From Xenorhabdus mauleonii (lineage in GTDB: Bacteria > Pseudomonadota > Gammaproteobacteria > Enterobacterales > Enterobacteriaceae): a DNA stretch of 64,000 nt. The stretch is from assembly GCF_900113945.1 (NCBI RefSeq), contig NZ_FORG01000013.1, positions 1 to 64,000 on the forward strand, written 5' to 3'. How positions within the stretch are numbered: the stretch's first letter is position 1; the number at the start of each line of letters is the position of its first letter. Shown piece by piece: positions 1 through 7,392 of this stretch. The notes beneath the pieces were generated by a model. That model searched no databases, was not told the DNA's origin, and was given only the letters and a program-made list of their open reading frames with translations. A program made the translations under genes and the position numbers.

Positions 1-1545
1 GCGGCGGTCTCGCGCAAGCTGGATAAACCGCTGGCTGTGTTAATCCAGAGCAGCAGTGCGGCAGGCAAAAGCAGCCTGATGGATGCGGTGCTCAACCTGA
101 TGCCGGATGAAGAGCGTATCCAGTACTCGGCGATGACCGGGCAAAGCCTGTATTACCTCGGCGAAACCAGCCTGCAACACAAGATACTGGCTATCGCCGA
201 AGAAGAGGGGGTACGGCAGGCGGCCTATGCGCTCAAGCTGTTACAGTCGGACGGGGAGCTGAAAATCGCGTCAACGGGTAAGAATGAGCAGAGCGGCGAG
301 CTGGTGACGCGGGAATACAAGGTGCAAGGCCCGGTGATGCTGATGTTAACGACCACGGCGATCGATGTGGATGAAGAGCTGTTGAACCGCTGTCTGGTGC
401 TCACCGTCAATGAATCGCGCGAGCAAACGCAGGCTATCCACGCCATGCAGCGGCACCGCCAAACGCTGGAAGGGTTGCTGGCTGACAGCGAGAAAGGGTA
501 TCTGACAAAGTTGCACCAAAACGCCCAGCGGTTGTTACGGCCGCTTAAGGTGGTCAATCCTTACGCCCATCAACTCACCTTTTTAAGCGACAAAACGCGG
601 ATGCGACGCGACCATATGAAATACCTGACGCTGATACAGGCCATCGCCCTGCTGCACCAGTACCAGCGGGAGGTGAAGACAGCGAACCATCGTGGGCAGG
701 TTATCGAATATATCGAAGTCATCCAAGACGATATCGTACTGGCTAACCAACTGGCTCATGAGGTGCTGGGGCGCACGCTGGATGAAATGCCGCCGCAGAC
801 GCGCAAGTTGCTGTTGCTGATACAGGACATGGTGAGAGAGCAAGCGCAACGTCAGCACTGCCAACCCAACGAAATCCGTTTTACCCGGCGGGATATCCGT
901 GACTTCACGCACTGGAGCGACAGCCAGTTAAAGAACCACTGCCAACGGCTCACTGAAATGGAATACCTGCTGTTACACGGCGGCAGCCGGGGGCACCTGC
1001 TGCGCTATGAACTGCTGTGGGATGGGGAAGACAACGGCGCGGCGCATCTGTGTGGCCTGTTGGACGTCGGAGGAACGGCAAGGGAAATGACGGGCGATGA
1101 ACGAAAGTCTGACCTGAAGGAGAGCAAGTCTACGCCAAGTCTGGGTCAAGTCTGGCCGAAGTCTGGGGAAGAGAAAACCGCCCCCGACCAGACAGGGCAA
1201 GGGCGGAATGACGTTCAAGTCTGGGCAGATGAAAATACAGTAATAAAAGGCAAAAAGAAAACGGTGCCGTTGTCACTCCCCGAAGGGGAACACACGGCAC
1301 AACCGGATATCACCGGCGATGATGGCAAGTCTGGGGTAAAGGCAGGTAAGTCTGCGCCAAGTCTGGGGCAAGTTCGGGTTAAGTCTGGGCAACAAAAAGC
1401 CCGTTCAGCACAGACAGGACAAGGGCAAAATGACGTTCAAGTCTGGGCAGAGGAAAATGCAGTAATTAACCGCAAAAATAAAAAAGTCTCGCTGCCCACT
1501 GCCCATTCGCAGACCGAAACGGAGGTGAATAATGGCAAACCGTAA
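1..1545 (+). CDS. Primase/helicase-like ATPase of a mobile element, C-terminal part (5' end outside window)
   Basis: The reading frame is already open at base 1, so the N-terminus lies upstream; the first possible start inside the window (GTG at 37) falls in the middle of the ATPase domain. A Walker A-like motif (SSSAAGKSSL, encoded near bases 49-78) is followed by ILAIAEEEG (near 187-210), which could be a Walker B strand. A helical, DNA-binding-like region follows. The last 160 residues are low complexity and contain an internal duplication (SLGQV...KSG...TGQG.NDVQVWA twice). The gene overlaps the start of the broken recombinase by 14 bases, which suggests a coupled primase-recombinase pair as found in integrated gammaproteobacterial elements that join a CHC2-type primase to a XerC-like protein. 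The family is inferred from motif and neighbour, not from a search. Confidence 0.6.
   Translation, partial: AAVSRKLDKPLAVLIQSSSAAGKSSLMDAVLNLMPDEERIQYSAMTGQSLYYLGETSLQHKILAIAEEEGVRQAAYALKLLQSDGELKIASTGKNEQSGELVTREYKVQGPVMLMLTTTAIDVDEELLNRCLVLTVNESREQTQAIHAMQRHRQTLEGLLADSEKGYLTKLHQNAQRLLRPLKVVNPYAHQLTFLSDKTRMRRDHMKYLTLIQAIALLHQYQREVKTANHRGQVIEYIEVIQDDIVLANQLAHEVLGRTLDEMPPQTRKLLLLIQDMVREQAQRQHCQPNEIRFTRRDIRDFTHWSDSQLKNHCQRLTEMEYLLLHGGSRGHLLRYELLWDGEDNGAAHLCGLLDVGGTAREMTGDERKSDLKESKSTPSLGQVWPKSGEEKTAPDQTGQGRNDVQVWADENTVIKGKKKTVPLSLPEGEHTAQPDITGDDGKSGVKAGKSAPSLGQVRVKSGQQKARSAQTGQGQNDVQVWAEENAVINRKNKKVSLPTAHSQTETEVNNGKP
1105..1489 (+). repeat. Iteron-like direct repeats (AAGTCTGGG) inside the primase gene
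   Basis: The 9-mer AAGTCTGGG or a one- to three-base variant occurs about 13 times in the same orientation. Copies start near 1105, 1126, 1137, 1148, 1159, 1217, 1327, 1348, 1359, 1370, 1381, 1439 and 1484. Four successive copies (1126-1159) and five (1327-1381) are spaced 11 bases apart, or nearly so. That is about one helical turn, so the copies would lie on one face of the DNA. Because 11 is not a multiple of 3, the same bases are read in different frames (KSG, SLG, QVW), so protein repetition does not explain them. This resembles replication iterons placed within an initiator gene. Confidence 0.6.
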
Positions 1546-2658
1546 ACCGCGCAAGGGCAGCTTCCTGAGCGTTGATGAGGTGTACCGTAAGCCGGTCGGT
1601 CCGGCGCATGACCCGAAAAGCCTGTATGCCTTGCTGCTGCGCTTTGTGACGTGGCGGCGGGAGCGGAACTGGTCAGAGACTACGCTGAAAGTGCAGACCC
1701 ACCATGCCTACCACTTTATCCTGTGGGCCACGGAGCGGGGCTTGTACTATGCCGCCGATATCACCCGACCCATCCTGGAGCGCTACCAGCGTCACCTGTT
1801 CCTGTACCGCAAGAAGAACGGTGAGCCGTTAAGTACCCGAACCCAGCGCACCCAGTTACAGCCGTTGCAGGTGTGGTTCAAATGGCTGACGAAACAGAAC
1901 CTGATACTGGCGAATCCGGCGGCGGATCTGGAACTGCCCCGGGAAGAAAAGCGGTTGCCACGCTATATCCTGAGCATCGACGAAATGGAAGCCATCCTGA
2001 ACCAGCCGGACTTAACCACGTTGCAAGGCGTGCGAGACCGGGCACTGATGGAGTTGTTCTGATCAACGGGTATCCGGCGCGGGGAAGTGGTCAGGCTGGA
2101 TGTCTACAGTGTGGATGCATCGCGCAAAACCCTGACCATCCGGCAGGGCAAAGGGAATAAAGATCGGGTACTGCCCATCGGGGAACGGGCGCTGGGCTGG
2201 CTGCTGTATTACCAGAACGAAATCCGGCCACAACTGCTGGTCAATCCTGATGTCAAAGCGTTGTTCGTGGCGATGGACGGGCAGGATGGCTTGCAGGCCA
2301 ACGGCATCAGCAATATGGTGACCGCCTACATCAAAGCCGTGGGGATCGAGAAAAAAGGGGCGTGCCACCTGTTCCGGCCGCGATGGCTACACAGATGCTG
2401 GAAAATGGCGCTGATCTGCGCTGGATACAGGCGATGCTGGGACACGCGAGTGTCGAATCGACGCAAATCTATACGCAGGTATCGATACGGGCATTACAGG
2501 CGGTTCATGCCAGCACTCATCCGGCTGAGCGGCAGACGGATGAGCCGCAGGATAATGACGACACCGGCTTGCTGGCTGACCTGTACGTCGAAGAGCACCC
2601 CGACACGGAAACCCCACCGGACAATCCCACGCCGACCTCAACCCCCAAATCTCGCTGA
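1532..2658 (+). pseudogene. Tyrosine site-specific recombinase (XerC-like), disrupted
   Basis: The N-terminal SAM-like DNA-binding half (1532-2062, 176 residues) is followed in the same frame by a TGA stop at 2060-2062. The frame then continues with STGIRRGE, which carries the first catalytic Arg, and GKGNKDR with the conserved Lys. A second lesion near 2380-2390 shifts the frame just after HLFR (the HxxR box). The C-terminus, with [13 protein letters not shown] and the nucleophilic Tyr, continues in another frame to 2658. All catalytic residues can therefore still be recognised, but no single frame encodes them. ATG at 1532 overlaps the end of the primase gene. Recoding is conceivable but simple decay is more likely. 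Confidence 0.75.
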
Positions 2659-2812
2659 CAATCCGCAAGCCCCCGTTGAGTTGAGCAGGGTTCGGCGCGG
2701 GGGCAGACCGTGGCCGGACTGCCCGTCAGCCCCGGTGCGGCGGGGGTAAATAGGCAATGGCCGGCCTGACCTCAAGTGTCCCCGTTCCGTCTGGCGTGGC
2801 CGGGCAAAGCCT

Positions 2813-2844
2813 ATTCAACATAATGTCGGGGAATTATACGCACT
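2813..2844 (-). other. dif-like Xer recombination site, copy 1 (10-bp spacer)
   Basis: Read on the minus strand, AGTGCGTATAA is followed by a 10-base spacer and TTATGTTGAAT. The E. coli dif arms are GGTGCGCATAA and TTATGTTAAAT, so the right arm matches 10 of 11 and the left arm 9 of 11. The spacer is longer than the 6-8 bases usual for dif or cer sites. It lies about 150 bases after the broken tyrosine recombinase and is inverted relative to the second site. Confidence 0.5.
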
Positions 2845-2890
2845 GCGCCGGGCAGCTTCCGGCGTTCACCTCCCCAACGCCAAGCGGCTT

Positions 2891-2918
2891 AATGCGTATA
2901 ATACACATTATGTCAGGC
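2891..2918 (+). other. dif-like Xer recombination site, copy 2 (28 bp, 6-bp spacer)
   Basis: AATGCGTATAA, the six-base spacer TACACA and TTATGTCAGGC have exactly the 11-6-11 layout of a dif site. The left arm matches the E. coli XerC arm at 9 of 11 positions, and the right arm keeps the TTATGT core. Together with the inverted copy at 2813-2844 it brackets a 46-base GC-rich spacer. It could be the attachment junction of the primase/recombinase element or a pdif-type site. Confidence 0.5.
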
Positions 2919-3217
2919 GCCCCCGCTGTTCGGCCTCGCAGGGTGTGGCGCACAAGGCTGCGCCTTCTGCTCTAACCTCCTGAGCCAATCTTCGGCAAAA
3001 ATCTGTGTTTTGCTTTAGCTGCCTTGCGGCGTCCGGCCAACATCCCTGAAGGCGGGTTGGCCTGCGCCTCCGGTTTTACCTCCCCCGCTGCACTGGCTAC
3101 GCGCGGCTCGCACTGCGCTGCGCTCCGTTGCTCGTTGCCGTGCTTGCCATTTCAGCCCCGTGCAGCCCCCTGAGGGGGCTTCCCTGGCACAAAAGTTGCT
3201 GCCATGCAAACCGTGCG
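2919..3217. other. GC-rich stretch without a supported gene
   Basis: Only short overlapping frames of atypical composition occur here. Bases 2983-3042 resemble 4818-4876, so this is the left part of the repeat found upstream of both CdiA fragments; about 175 bases of GC-rich DNA interrupt this copy. Confidence 0.4.
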
Positions 3218-3331
3218 CCCGTTGCCGAACAGAGCGCTAAACTGAAACCCGGGCATCGGGAAAAGCCGGTGTTCAAGGGCAAAAAGTGCGTCAGGGGTTT
3301 TTGGGTTCAGCCGCGAGAATGCATCAGAAAA
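3218..3331 (+). repeat. Repeat upstream of CdiA cassette, copy 1
   Basis: Running from CCCGTTGCCGAA to GCATCAGAAAA, it closely matches 4882-4993 and includes the shared stretches CTGAAACCCGGGCATCGGG and AGGGGTTTTTG. Both copies sit immediately 5' of a CdiA pretoxin fragment. No convincing protein is encoded, and the short frames on either strand lack a start with a ribosome binding site. Confidence 0.65.
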
Positions 3332-3384
3332 ACTGGCCTATAACTTGCTAAATATGTAGGGAAAATCGATATTCGTCGGCCAAC

Positions 3385-4350
3385 TTGACACTGAAGGGCG
3401 TTGTTACCGCCCAAAACGCCGTCGACCACAATGCGTTGGCTTCCCGAGATATGGGTGATTGCAGTACGTTGTCACCGGAAGCGTGTGGCAAAGCGAAAGA
3501 GCTGAGCCAGCGTATTCTGGATAAAGGTCTGCCGTCAGTGGAGGACATGCGCGGTAAACTGGCATCGTGTCAGGATGACAGCTGCCGTAAAGGGATTTGG
3601 ACAGAATACCGGCGGGCCAGTGACGCCACCATTAACACCCTGAAACAGAAGGAGTTGAATGGTGAGTTAAGCCGTGAAGAGCTGGCCTTTATCAACAATG
3701 ATTTGGACAGAAAACTAGCGGTCTCGGGCTATCGAGCCAATGACAAGCTAGGCCGTTCAGAGCAGAGCAGTTGGCTAAATGGTGGCGGTGAGCCACTCTC
3801 CGGGTTCTTCAACACGGAATTGAGGCAGAAAGAACGGGAGAATGCAGGATTATCCCCAACAGATGCCGCGCAGTATGTGAAAGAAGAACAGCGGAATTTG
3901 ATGGTGTTGGAAACAGCGGCGGGAGTTATTGGGGCAAAAGCCAGTAATAAGGTTCAGACAAATTCATCGTCAAAAGTTTCTTATTCTAATACTGATGTTT
4001 GGAAAGGATCAGTTGTTCAGTCAAGAGTCAATGTTAGAACGGGAGATAGTTCAACGGGGTCTGGTTTGGATTATGCATGGAAAAAGCATGGTGGTAATTG
4101 GGGTGCAAACAAATCTCATTTCACTGTTAATAAGGATGAATTAAAGGTTATTCTCCAGTCAGACCGTGTAGTTACAACACCAGTACACTATTCTCAGACG
4201 ACAGGAAATTATATGCGTTTTGTTGATATGGGGCGTCCAATAGGAATTGATGCAAAGAGCGGGGGAAATCCTACTTCTGTAATGACTGTGATTACAGATA
4301 AAAAAGGAAATCTAGTCAATACTTTTCCTGGCAGAACATCGGTTAACTGA
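3385..4350 (+). CDS. Orphan CdiA C-terminal fragment: pretoxin region plus C-terminal toxin domain
   Basis: Residues 1-190 look like the conserved region near the C-terminus of two-partner-secreted CdiA/hemagglutinin proteins: a VENN-like VDHNALAS, then CSTLSPEACGKAKELSQRI and CQDDSCRKGIW. Residues from about 190 form a distinct, AT-richer domain with DYAWKKHGG, ILQSDRVV, and GNLVNTFPG at the end. The last motif resembles RNase-type BECR-fold toxins, but I cannot name the family. The frame is open from 3352 and only TTG (3385) is available before an internal Met. With no secretion region and no good ribosome binding site, it is probably a displaced cassette that becomes active only when recombined onto a full cdiA. 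It is followed after 2 bases by a probable immunity gene. Confidence 0.7.
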   Translation: MTLKGVVTAQNAVDHNALASRDMGDCSTLSPEACGKAKELSQRILDKGLPSVEDMRGKLASCQDDSCRKGIWTEYRRASDATINTLKQKELNGELSREELAFINNDLDRKLAVSGYRANDKLGRSEQSSWLNGGGEPLSGFFNTELRQKERENAGLSPTDAAQYVKEEQRNLMVLETAAGVIGAKASNKVQTNSSSKVSYSNTDVWKGSVVQSRVNVRTGDSSTGSGLDYAWKKHGGNWGANKSHFTVNKDELKVILQSDRVVTTPVHYSQTTGNYMRFVDMGRPIGIDAKSGGNPTSVMTVITDKKGNLVNTFPGRTSVN

Positions 4351-4352
4351 TT

Positions 4353-4664
4353 ATGTATACGTTTGTATTGTGGGATACGGATAAATATCAGCCAATTAGG
4401 CTGATTGAAAAACACGCAGGAAATGAATTTTTTTTAGTTCAAACTGATAGGGAGAAGTATCCTCTTCTGTCTGAGCTGTCGGACTGTGATGAAGAATTTT
4501 ATAATGGTAATGAAATCTTACAAATTCTACTAACAGAAATTAGTGAGATACAAAAAGGGGTCAATGACACAGAAACACATATTTATTTTCAACGAATTAT
4601 TGAATTGATTCTAGAGGCGATTAATACAAACAAGAGTGTGGTGATCACTCCATTTGCAGATTAA
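4353..4664 (+). CDS. Probable CdiI-type immunity protein
   Basis: A small protein of 103 residues starting 2 bases after the toxin stop, the usual position of a cognate immunity gene. It is acidic, has no signal peptide or membrane segment, and its C-terminal half is predicted helical (EILQILLTEISEIQKG, RIIELILEAI). I recognise no family. Base composition is AT-rich like the toxin domain and unlike the pretoxin region, so toxin tip and immunity gene appear to have moved as one unit. Function is inferred from position; immunity proteins are too diverse to identify by motif. Confidence 0.6.
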   Translation: MYTFVLWDTDKYQPIRLIEKHAGNEFFLVQTDREKYPLLSELSDCDEEFYNGNEILQILLTEISEIQKGVNDTETHIYFQRIIELILEAINTNKSVVITPFAD

Positions 4665-4703
4665 GTTAAATTATCTCTCTAATTTAAAATTAATTTTTTG
4701 ATT

Positions 4704-4744
4704 AAACATTGCAGTAGATTCATATATTGCTGCAATGTTTTGCT
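4704..4744 (+). terminator. Rho-independent terminator after the immunity gene
   Basis: A perfect 11-bp stem (AAACATTGCAG at 4704-4714 with CTGCAATGTTT at 4730-4740), a 15-base loop and a short T run. It begins 39 bases after the immunity stop codon. Confidence 0.65.
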
Positions 4745-4881
4745 ATAGAAAACTGAAATTAGCTTCCCACCTGTATGAACTGCACCTTAATTAGTTATGT
4801 CTAACTTTTGCGTCTCAGCCAGTTTGCGGCAAAAAAACTCTTTCTGCTTTAGTGGCTATACCACCGTCCGGCCGCTATTCA

Positions 4882-4993
4882 CCCGTTGCCGAAAGGGCGC
4901 TACACTGAAACCCGGGCATCGGGCAAAACGGGTGTTCAGGGGCCAAAAGTGCATTAGGGGTTTTTGAGTTCCGCGGTGAAAATGCATCGGCAA
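4882..4993 (+). repeat. Repeat upstream of CdiA cassette, copy 2
   Basis: Close match to 3218-3331. The similarity extends left to about 4818 (compare 2983-3042). It places the second, decayed CdiA fragment in the same context as the first, as expected for serial cassette accumulation. Confidence 0.65.
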
Positions 4994-5036
4994 AGACAAT
5001 ATGTAACTGTATGATTTAACAAGTAAAATAAGTGTT

Positions 5037-5465
5037 ATTCTGTGAAATTCGCACTGAAATGAGTTGTTGTTGAGCATAACGCGCTGGCCTCCCGAAATAT
5101 TGGTGATTGCAGCACGATGTCACCAGAAGCCTGCGGCAAAGCGAAAGAGCTGAGCCAACGCATTTTGGATAAAGGTATGCCGTCAGTTGAAGACATGCGC
5201 GATAAACTGGCGGCTTGTCAGGATGACAGCTGCCGCAAGGGCCTCTGGACGGAATACCGGTAGGCCAATGATGCGACCAATACCCTGAATCAGATGGCAG
5301 TGAATGGCGAACTGAATCGTTAAGAACTGGTTTTATCAATCATGAGTTGGGTAAAGAGCTGGAGAATGCAGGGTTATCCCTAACAGATGCGCATAGTATG
5401 TAAATTTAGAACGATCGTGGAAAAACTTGATGGCGGCCAGAGTCAGTAAATGCCAAAAATATACC
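5037..5465 (+). pseudogene. Decayed second CdiA pretoxin fragment
   Basis: Bases 5080-5265 encode GDCSTMSPEACGKAKEL, followed by sequence very similar to the pretoxin region at 3450-3620. The copy has lost part of the VENN-like segment, has stops at about 5262 (TAG) and 5320 (TAA), and loses frame after 5330. Traces of similarity continue to about 5465 but no toxin domain follows. Confidence 0.75.
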
Positions 5466-6031
5466 AAGGTTGTGTTTAAGAATGATGGCCATGTGAGAGA
5501 AAAGTAACTCGTTGGTAGGAATACAATCTGCAAGTAGAAAAAACATCTTTGGGTCATATTTGTCATGGCTCCTATTCCCCGCGCCCAACAATGTAGAATG
5601 CAAAGAGAAATTCAATGCATATCCGATAAAAAATTATACCCGCAGGCTTGTTGCTATCCTGTTGCTACACAAAAAAACGATTGTAAATATCAGAGGCATT
5701 ACCGGAGCTTTTTGTTCTTCAATTAAATAATTATCGAACGATTGTTTCATCAGTTCACTGAAGGGGGAATAAACTCTTTAACAACCTTACCGATGGATGG
5801 CGCTTAAACAGTTCATTTCCAGTGAGCTGTTGATCTCAAAATGGAATTAATTTTTGGCAAAATCAGCGATATAAAACTAAAGTATTCCAAGATGATGACG
5901 AAACCACATTCAGGCACTGTTAAAACCGTTCTAAACTTTTCACCTAATTTTGAGCGTATTAGGGCGAGTTAGAACCGTATAATTGCGCTTATGGGGTTTG
6001 GTTGTCTCCAATGAGTATTTTACTTGTCCAA
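5466..6031. other. AT-rich intergenic region, no gene supported
   Basis: Short frames occur on both strands but none has both a ribosome binding site and recognisable protein character. It may contain further cassette debris. Confidence 0.4.
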
Positions 6032-6059
6032 TTAACATAATGGCCCCTACATATATACT
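6032..6059 (+). promoter_or_regulatory. Candidate sigma-70 promoter for the glycosyltransferase
   Basis: TTAACA (6032-6037), a 16-base spacer and TATACT (6054-6059), ending 22 bases before the ATG. Located by eye only. Confidence 0.4.
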
Positions 6060-6081
6060 ATAAGAAAGATAAATTTTAAAA

Positions 6082-7098
6082 ATGGATATGAAAAAACAGC
6101 GTATTTTGATAATAAGAATAGATTTTCTTGGCGATATGATATGCACAACACCGCTGATTCATGCCATAAAGAAAAAATTCCCAAATTCTGAACTTCATGT
6201 TTTAGCTAATAAATACAATGCGCCCATACTGGATAGAAATCCGGATGTTGCATTTGTTCATACTTATGTTTATAGCAAAAATCGTGAAAGAAATGTCCGT
6301 TCCGGAATATTCAGTTCGTTGATAAATAGGATTGCATTAATTTTCAAATTGCGAAGAATGCGCTTTGACATAGGAATCATTCCAAATGGCGGGTTGAATA
6401 AAAATAGCATTCAGTTTATTCGTCAATTAAATATACCCGATTGCCGCTGGCACACAAAGGAAAGTGAATTTGATGACAGGAATGTTGATCATGTCGCTAA
6501 TCGGCCAATAAAGCATGAGGTTTTATCTGGATTTGATTTGATTCCTGAAATTGAAACACCTGAGATCAGTACATTAAAACCTTATGTCTATCCTGACCCG
6601 TTGTTACGTGACGAATGGATGAAGAAAATAGGTTCGGCAAACCAACCTAAAATAGGCCTGTTTATCTCGAATAATTCGAAAGACAGGAAGTTGGATATCA
6701 GTAAATGGGCTGACTTAGTCAGGTTGATAGGAAGTAGGGCTGAGTTTTTTATTTTTCATGATCAAAGTGAAGAAATAAAAAGACAGTATTTTTCTGACCT
6801 TCCAGTGCATTACCTTGATACCACAAACGTTCAAGATATGATTGCCGCCACTAGCTGCATGAACATGATTGTTTCAGCTGATAGTGCGCCGGTACATCTG
6901 TGTTCAGCATTACAGATACCGGTGGTATCTTTGTTTGAAAATAGGCCTGAAAAATATTTACGCTGGCATCCCCTTAATGTTGAAAATGTTCTTCTAAGGG
7001 AAGGAAAGATAGTGAATGACATTGATGTAATAAAAATACGTGATGCCGTTAATTTTTTATTGAAAAATATTACAGCCAAGGCTAACGGGAATATTTAA
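6082..7098 (+). CDS. Glycosyltransferase family 9 (heptosyltransferase-like)
   Basis: 338 residues. The N-terminal RILIIRIDFLGDMICTTPLIHAIKKKFP is the acceptor-side signature of ADP-heptose:LPS heptosyltransferases (given here as two abutting motifs, ending at P of KKKFP). The C-terminal half has KIGLFISNNSKDRK and the donor-site pattern VSADSAPVHLCSAL near residues 270-283. Such enzymes work on the cytoplasmic face of the inner membrane, adding heptose or a related sugar to lipid A core or another acceptor. ATG at 6082 is used; ATG at 6088 is an equally possible start. The gene is AT-rich and stands alone rather than in an LPS operon, which suggests acquisition, and its acceptor is unknown. 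Confidence 0.75.
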   Translation: MDMKKQRILIIRIDFLGDMICTTPLIHAIKKKFPNSELHVLANKYNAPILDRNPDVAFVHTYVYSKNRERNVRSGIFSSLINRIALIFKLRRMRFDIGIIPNGGLNKNSIQFIRQLNIPDCRWHTKESEFDDRNVDHVANRPIKHEVLSGFDLIPEIETPEISTLKPYVYPDPLLRDEWMKKIGSANQPKIGLFISNNSKDRKLDISKWADLVRLIGSRAEFFIFHDQSEEIKRQYFSDLPVHYLDTTNVQDMIAATSCMNMIVSADSAPVHLCSALQIPVVSLFENRPEKYLRWHPLNVENVLLREGKIVNDIDVIKIRDAVNFLLKNITAKANGNI

Positions 7099-7341
7099 AC
7101 AGAAATTTACCGTTTTATCTTCATTGCTTTTATTTAAATCGCAAATGAGGCTATAACACATTGCCTGTTCATGAGGTTATTGCAGAAAACGGAATTTAAA
7201 GCATGTCAGGCAAGGGGTAGCTTGTGGCTTCATTGTCCGCGGTATGTTTCATATAAACTAATAGTGGATGAATTTACTCATTGTCTTGCATAGGCTTCTG
7301 GCTTTTTGCACTTATAAGTCAATATGTTTTTATTTGTAACA

Positions 7342-7361
7342 AAGCCGCCCGAAGGCGGCCA
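7342..7361 (-). terminator. Hairpin terminator of the beta-propeller gene
   Basis: GCCGCC-CGAA-GGCGGC at 7344-7359; read on the minus strand it is a six-GC-pair stem with a UUCG tetraloop followed by a short T-rich tail. It lies about 30 bases past the stop codon of the minus-strand gene. Confidence 0.6.
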
Positions 7362-7392
7362 GCTGAATAATATCGCCGCATTTCAAATTGTA

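Noticed and set aside
1105-1489. CRISPR array
   Set aside because: Repeats are only 9 bases with 2-90 base gaps and lie inside a coding frame; there are no 25-40 base repeats or cas genes.
2757-3343. Short frames of 60-72 codons in the GC-rich region
   Set aside because: They overlap each other on both strands, have atypical composition and correspond to repeated non-coding DNA and the dif-like sites.
5336-5730. Overlapping frames of 66-76 codons downstream of the decayed CdiA copy
   Set aside because: No ribosome binding site, and part of the sequence is remnant CdiA in another frame.
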